A stretch of 64,000 nt of DNA. It comes from Cordilura impudica. Lineage: Eukaryota > Arthropoda > Insecta > Diptera > Scathophagidae. The DNA lies in contig OY821519.1 of the NCBI GenBank assembly GCA_963682025.1, positions 97,305,585 to 97,369,584 of the forward strand, given 5' to 3'. Shown here piece after piece: positions 58,931 to 64,000 of this stretch (position 1 is the stretch's first letter; each line of letters begins with the position of its first letter). The translations under genes were made by a program, and so were the position numbers. The notes beneath the pieces are model-generated. The model was not told the origin of the DNA, did no database searches, and was given only the letters and a program-made list of their open reading frames with translations.

Positions 58931-59684
58931 ATTATAATAATTTTCTTTAACTTTGGAAGATTAATTTTATTTATATAATTTTTTTTTTTTTTTTAATTTA
59001 GAAACGTCAAATTTCAATTCAATTTCATCCCAACAAAAGGCTGATTCACGAAATTACAATTTATATGGAAAATCTTGATATTTGAGTATGAGATTCATCG
59101 AGGCCGATATAATAAACACAATAGAGACGCCCCTAAAAATTTTTAGTTTAAACCGATTTGGGACAGCCAAAGTATGTTTACAAATTATTTTATTAGACAT
59201 GTTTGGTTGTGTATGAGAAAAAATGCGTACGAACTTTTGCAAGCCGTCAACAAAGGAAAGCAAAGAATGAATTCGTTCAACAAGATTTGAGGAGATAAAA
59301 ATAGCATAATCAGAAAAGCATATTGTAACGGTCACAAAAAATAAAATTATGGCTAACTCTGCTCGAAAATTTCAAATGTCCAGAAGTATGATTCGACAAG
59401 CAGTAGGGGATACGAACGGATTTGAATTTTTCAAATCCCCGGAATAAGGATTTTAAAAATTGGATTTTACAGAATTTTTCAAGGATCCCGGGATTTTACG
59501 AGTTTTCGGGATTTATTTTTATTACATCTTATATATTAAAAGAATTTATGAATAAACTTTGCATTCAAGATTTTTTTCAATATTTTTCTTCTCTCAAACC
59601 TCTATAATTAACGTAGGCTGTTGACATAGGTCTAAGAACACTCAGTGGATCAAGCTCCTTCTTTTGAGCTATTAACTGCTTAAG
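58931..59684. other. Non-coding stretch
   Basis: Nothing recognised. It includes a poly-T run at 58978-58996 and a short CCCCGGAATAAGG / TCCCGGGATTTTACG segment near 59437-59515. Confidence 0.4.
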
Positions 59685-59904
59685 TTCGTTGGGTTTGAGG
59701 AAAGTTATGCGTGGAGAATCAACTTTACTTTTACTGTACGTTAACTTATCTTGGCATATTTTGGCATTACTGTACGTTAACTTCTCTTGGCAAATTCGTT
59801 GGGTTTGAGGAAAGTTATGCGTGGACAATCAACTTTACTTTTACTGTACGTTAACTTCTCTTGGCATATTTTGGCATTACTGTACGTTAACTTCTCTTGG
59901 CAAA
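59685..59904. repeat. 110-bp tandem duplication
   Basis: Two units (59685-59794 and 59795-59904) start TTCGTTGGGTTTGAGGAAAG and differ at only a few bases. Each contains two copies of ACTGTACGTTAACTTCTCTT. The 83-codon minus frame across it has no family feature. Confidence 0.9.
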
Positions 59905-59915
59905 TTTTGGTATTA

Positions 59916-61604
59916 TATTATAAAAATTAATATAATATAATATAATATAATATAATATAATATATATAATATAATTAATATAATATAATATAATATAATA
60001 TAATAATATAATAATAATATAATATATAATATAATATAATATAATATAATATAATATAATATAATATAATATAATATAATATAATATAATATAATATAAT
60101 ATAATATAATATAATACAATATATAATATAATATAATATAATATAATATAATATAATATAATATAATATAATATAATATAATATAATATAATATAATATA
60201 ATATAATATAATATAATATAATATAATATAAATAATATAATATAATATAATATAATATAATATAATATAATATAATATAATATAATATAATATAATATAA
60301 TATAATATAATATAATATAATATAATATAATATATTATAATATAATATAATATAAATATAATATAATATAATATAATATAATATAATATATATAATATAA
60401 TATAATATAATATAATATAATATAATATAATATAATATAATATAATATAATATAATATAATATAATATAATATAAATAATATAATATAATATAATATAAT
60501 ATAATATAATATAATATAATATTATATAATATAATATAATATAATATAATATAATATAATATAATATAATATAATATAATATAATATAATATAATATAAT
60601 ATAATATAATATAATATAATATAATATAATATAATATAATATAATATAATATAATATAATATAATATAATATTATATATATAATATAATATAATATAATA
60701 TAATATAATATAATATAATATAATATAATATAATATAATATAATATAATATAATATAATATAATATAATATATAATATAATATAATATAATATAATATAA
60801 TATAATATAATATAATATAATATAATATAATATAATATAATATAATATAATATAATATAATATAATATAATATAATATAATATAATATAATATAATATAA
60901 TATAATATAATATAATATAATATAATATAATATAATATAATATAATATAATATAATATAATATAATATAATATAATATAATATAATATAATATAATATAA
61001 TATAATATAATATAATATAATATAATATAATATAATATAATATAATATAATATAATATAATATAATATAATATAATATAATATAATATAATATAATATAA
61101 TATAATATAATATAATATAATATAATATAATATAATATAATATAATATAATATAATATAATATAATATAATATAATATAATATAATGTAATATAATATAA
61201 TATAATATAATGTAATATAATATAATATAAAATAATTAATATAATATAATATAATATAATATAATATAATATAATATAATATAATATAATATATATAATA
61301 TAATATAATATAATATAATATAATATAATATAATATAATATAATATTATATTAATATAATATAATATAATATAATATAATATAATATAATATAATATAAT
61401 ATAATATAATATAATATAATATAATATAATATAATATAATATAATATAATATAATATAATATAATATAATATAATATAATATAATATAATATAATATAAT
61501 ATAATATAATATAATATAATATAATATAATATATAATATAAATATAATATAATATAAATATAATATAATACAATGTAATATAATATAATATAATATAATA
61601 TAAT
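59916..61604. repeat. (TATAA)n pentanucleotide array, 1.7 kb
   Basis: About 340 copies of TATAA/ATAAT with rare variant or slipped units. The array directly abuts a Helitron 3' end. It encodes Tyr/Ile runs on the minus strand that are not genes. Its true length in the genome is uncertain because arrays of this kind are hard to assemble. Confidence 0.97.
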
Positions 61605-61630
61605 GCTGCGGAGCAGCGGGGGTCCTCTAG
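61605..61630 (+). mobile_element. Helitron 3' terminus abutting the pentanucleotide array
   Basis: The hairpin GCTGC-GGA-GCAGC (61605-61617), a 9-nt spacer and CTAG (61627-61630) are followed by T: the canonical Helitron 3' end. The whole visible body of the element is the TATAA array; a 5' TC end cannot be fixed. Confidence 0.7.
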
Positions 61631-61631
61631 T

Positions 61632-62231
61632 TTTTTTTTAATTTAAATCAATTAATTCATTAAAAAAGTATTTATATGTACATACTTAAAATATTTTTCC
61701 ATTTTTAATTTCATTACACAAAGTAAAAGCAAGATTATCCGGCATTCAATTAACCGGAGCACTCAGTTAGCCAGATTCTTGATTTGTTGCTTTTTTCTCT
61801 TTCACAAGAGTAATTATAATTTTTTTTATTTTTCGGGGATTCTGGTACAAAATTTGAAAAATAAATAAACAAGAATCCTCAAAAATAATGAAATCAAGCG
61901 AAATTCTCGTCAAATTTCTAGTTTTAATGAATTATCCGGAATTTTCAATTTCCGGAATGCTCTTTTACTGTACCTACATTGTTCTAATATTTTAGGTTTA
62001 TTATTGCACATAAATTATCATCTAATACTCTCTTTCTTATTTGATTTCCAAAGTAAAATTGTAGGTAAAATTTTGCAAGATTATGTCGCCTGCAAAAATG
62101 TATCCCCCATCCCTCCGGCAACAATTATAAAAGTTTTTTTTATTTACAAAAGATTTAATTATTGTCATCTGTAACGGAGGGGTTTGGCATGACTGGGATT
62201 TCGATTTTTGGCGTAGCGTCATTAAATTTAT
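61632..62231. other. Non-coding spacer
   Basis: ATTATCCGGCATTCAATTAACCGG-type text at 61735-61760 and CCGGAATGCTCTTTTACTG ending near 61970 recall decayed pogo-type ends, but do not pair convincingly. No gene. Confidence 0.35.
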
Positions 62232-62708
62232 TATACCCTCCACAAACTGTACTGAGGATATATATCAGTGTGTCATGCCGTTTGTAACGCAATTTCGACC
62301 CCATTAAGTATATATATTCGAGATCCTTATACCAACTCGAGACAACACAGCGATGTCCGTCTGTCCGTCTATCTGCTGAAATCACGCTCATTCACAAAAT
62401 AAACCAGTTACCTGGATAAGGTTAAGACAGTAATGTTTGTCGTTATTACGAGCAGGCTGCTATTGAAAATTGGGTAAGTCGGGCATCATTGTACCAAGAT
62501 ATGTCCAAAAATATGAAGGCACTTCTAAAAAGAAATGCTAAAAATTCAGTGTATTTGTTGTAATAATTCGGTATTATGTGCTTCAAATTGTTTACTTTTT
62601 AAAATATTTTGTTTACATTTGTTATAAATCGTGCAATACGTCCAGACATAAAATCTATGAGGAGGTTACCAAAGATTCGGCACAGCCGAAATTAACACTC
62701 TTACTTGT
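62232..62708 (+). mobile_element. DINE-like element of a second subfamily
   Basis: Starts TTATACCCTCCACAAACTG and carries TGTCCGTCTGTCCGTCTATC (62352-62372). It ends with the hairpin TTCGGC-ACA-GCCGAA (62676-62690) followed by ATTAACACTCTTACTTGTTT. The same TATACCC...hairpin...CTTACTTGTTT layout is a familiar repeat of calyptrate fly genomes, from recall. Confidence 0.75.
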
Positions 62709-63683
62709 TTTATATTGATATTATTTTCCCAAAACACAATTTCATTGGAATCAATTCAATCGATGAATTATATGCAGCTTTACTTTTAAAATAAGTAATT
62801 GCAATTGTTAATAAGGAAAATCAAAAATCTCAGCATTAATAAAAATAAGGTACAGCGATTTCGGTATTTGTCAAATCCTACGATTTTCTGGATCGGCATT
62901 GACAGTCCTAACAAGAAGTAGAAACTCTTTCAAGATCGAACCAGCTATATCCGTCAGACGGTATGTATGTCCATGATAACCCATTGTACAGTAGTCATAA
63001 CGGGTGCTCGGCGAACTAATCTCAATTTTTGGACATATTTACTTTTTTCCTAAACTGTTTTATTATGTTTGTAAATATTTGAAATGATTGCATTCCTTTA
63101 AATATATTATTAATAAGTTCATATGCAATTCGCAAATAGAGAGGTTTGTTTTTTACTATTAAATTGATAATGTTATATAGTTTTAAATAAAAGTTATTCC
63201 CAGAATTAACAGGTAATAAAGATTATACACATTCCCATACTGCGCAATACTAATGAAAATATTTTACTTGAATTAATTTCTAGCGTAACAATTTTGGATC
63301 ATTGTAAAAGGTTTCTTGAAAATGCACTAATGTTGTATATTTCTGGTTAATTCATGGTAATATAAAATACTGACGCGCGACTTACCCTTTTCATCAAAAC
63401 CACTAGTCCAAGGTGTAAATATACAAATATGTTGAACTTCTGCCAGAAGGGCATTAAAAAAATAATTGATGGAAAACAAAATTTGTTTACCAACGTCAAT
63501 GCAAAATTATATTAGCGATGGACTGTTAAATAGGGGAAGCAAAAAATTTAAGCCGTTTTCAGACATAAACTAATACGTTATCATAAAACACTTTGTGCAA
63601 TCGGTAATTAGCAGAAGTAATTGATCAGCTCAGATTCAGTTTATAAGCTTATATTACGATGATCATGCAATCATCGGTATATA
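62709..63683. other. Non-coding AT-rich stretch
   Basis: No gene or element recognised. Confidence 0.4.
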
Positions 63684-64000
63684 CAGTCGGTTGAAGCCAA
63701 ACTCGGACACCGTGATAATATATTTTTGTTCATTCAGAAATATGACCTAAGAAATCTGGAATTCACTTAGCTTAGAAAAGCCAAAAAAAAACAAAAAGTA
63801 ATACACAAGCCAAACTCGGACAGGCGGCAATCACGACTTAAAGAATAGTGTTAAATTCGAATCTTTGATAACCTACACACGTGTTCTAAACACAATGTTA
63901 TAAGCAAGGTTGTCAATACAAATGGACAAAGAAGACTTGATATCAATTTATAACGGCTAGGTTTTTTACAATGCTGTTTAAAATTCATAAGATAATAAAG
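63684..64000 (+). mobile_element. Left end of a Tc1-like element with IR/DR structure (cut by window edge)
   Basis: After a TA (63682-63683) comes CAGTCGGTTGAAGCC. The 15-mer AAGCCAAACTCGGAC occurs at 63694-63708 and again at 63807-63821, 113 bp apart in the same orientation. Paired direct repeats inside a terminal inverted repeat are the IR/DR layout of several Tc1-like transposons. No coding sequence is reached before the window ends. Confidence 0.5.

Noticed and set aside
59913..61573. Tyr/Ile-repeat open frames on the minus strand
   Set aside because: Pure translation of the TATAA array.
61735..61972. Short pogo-type MITE suggested by ATTATCCGGCATTC and CCGGAATGCTCTTTTACTG
   Set aside because: The two ends do not form a convincing inverted repeat and no TA duplication pairs with them.

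Overview
The window looks like a gene-poor, very AT-rich block of insect DNA, most likely from a brachyceran (probably calyptrate) fly. The evidence is several copies of a short dispersed repeat that carries GTCCGTCTGTCCGTC-type runs and ends in CTTACTTGTTT. This recalls the DINE-1/INE-1 (Helentron-like) repeats of flies. It sits with Tc1/mariner, hAT, pogo, Helitron, R1-like and jockey-like elements typical of Diptera. I found no convincing host protein-coding gene, rRNA or functional tRNA. Every coding segment I recognise belongs to a mobile element, and all but very small fragments carry stops, frameshifts or deletions.

Layout. 1-11620 is a giant inverted repeat: two arms of about 5.69 kb, gapless as far as I checked, mirrored about base 5934. 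Each arm carries a roughly 35-bp satellite array with a 1.2-kb higher-order period, and the centre is a hairpin-forming core of 75-bp units. 12450-14501 is one DD41D-type mariner-like element carrying another (12505-13819). 14504-16615 is a DINE-like repeat split by a hAT element. 16780-18660 is an R1-like LINE remnant. 19153-22424 is a long-TIR DNA transposon that I infer to be CACTA/CMC-like. 24395-25560 is a jockey-like LINE remnant. 25569-28127 holds three short Helitron copies. 28140-29265 is an inverted-repeat element with a mariner-like deletion derivative inside it. 29295-31880 is a nearly full-length hAT. 31905-34921 holds a DINE-like copy, a Tc1 remnant, a 1-kb foldback and another Helitron. 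36848-37628 is an internally deleted hAT, 37985-38985 a mariner-like remnant, 39987-40437 a second Helitron family, and 41495-42890 a T-rich low-complexity tract. 44067-49044 is a three-level nest: Tc3-like, then DINE-like, then pogo/Tigger-like. 49686-52370 is a second pogo-like element whose transposase has a C-terminal PHD finger and a likely intron. 52972-58930 is a patchwork of DINE-like, Helitron, LINE, unclassified transposase, tRNA-SINE, MITE and Tc1/mariner pieces. 59685-61630 is a tandem repeat followed by a 1.7-kb pentanucleotide array that ends exactly at a Helitron 3' terminus. 62232-62708 is another DINE-like element, and a Tc1-like IR/DR terminus starts at 63684 and runs off the window.

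The features are not a pathway. They record repeated insertion, much of it element-into-element. Exact target-site duplications (TA for the Tc1/mariner/pogo elements, 8 bp for three hATs) let the order of insertion be read directly. The giant palindrome is the most unusual structure and may be a real foldback or amplicon, or an assembly artefact.
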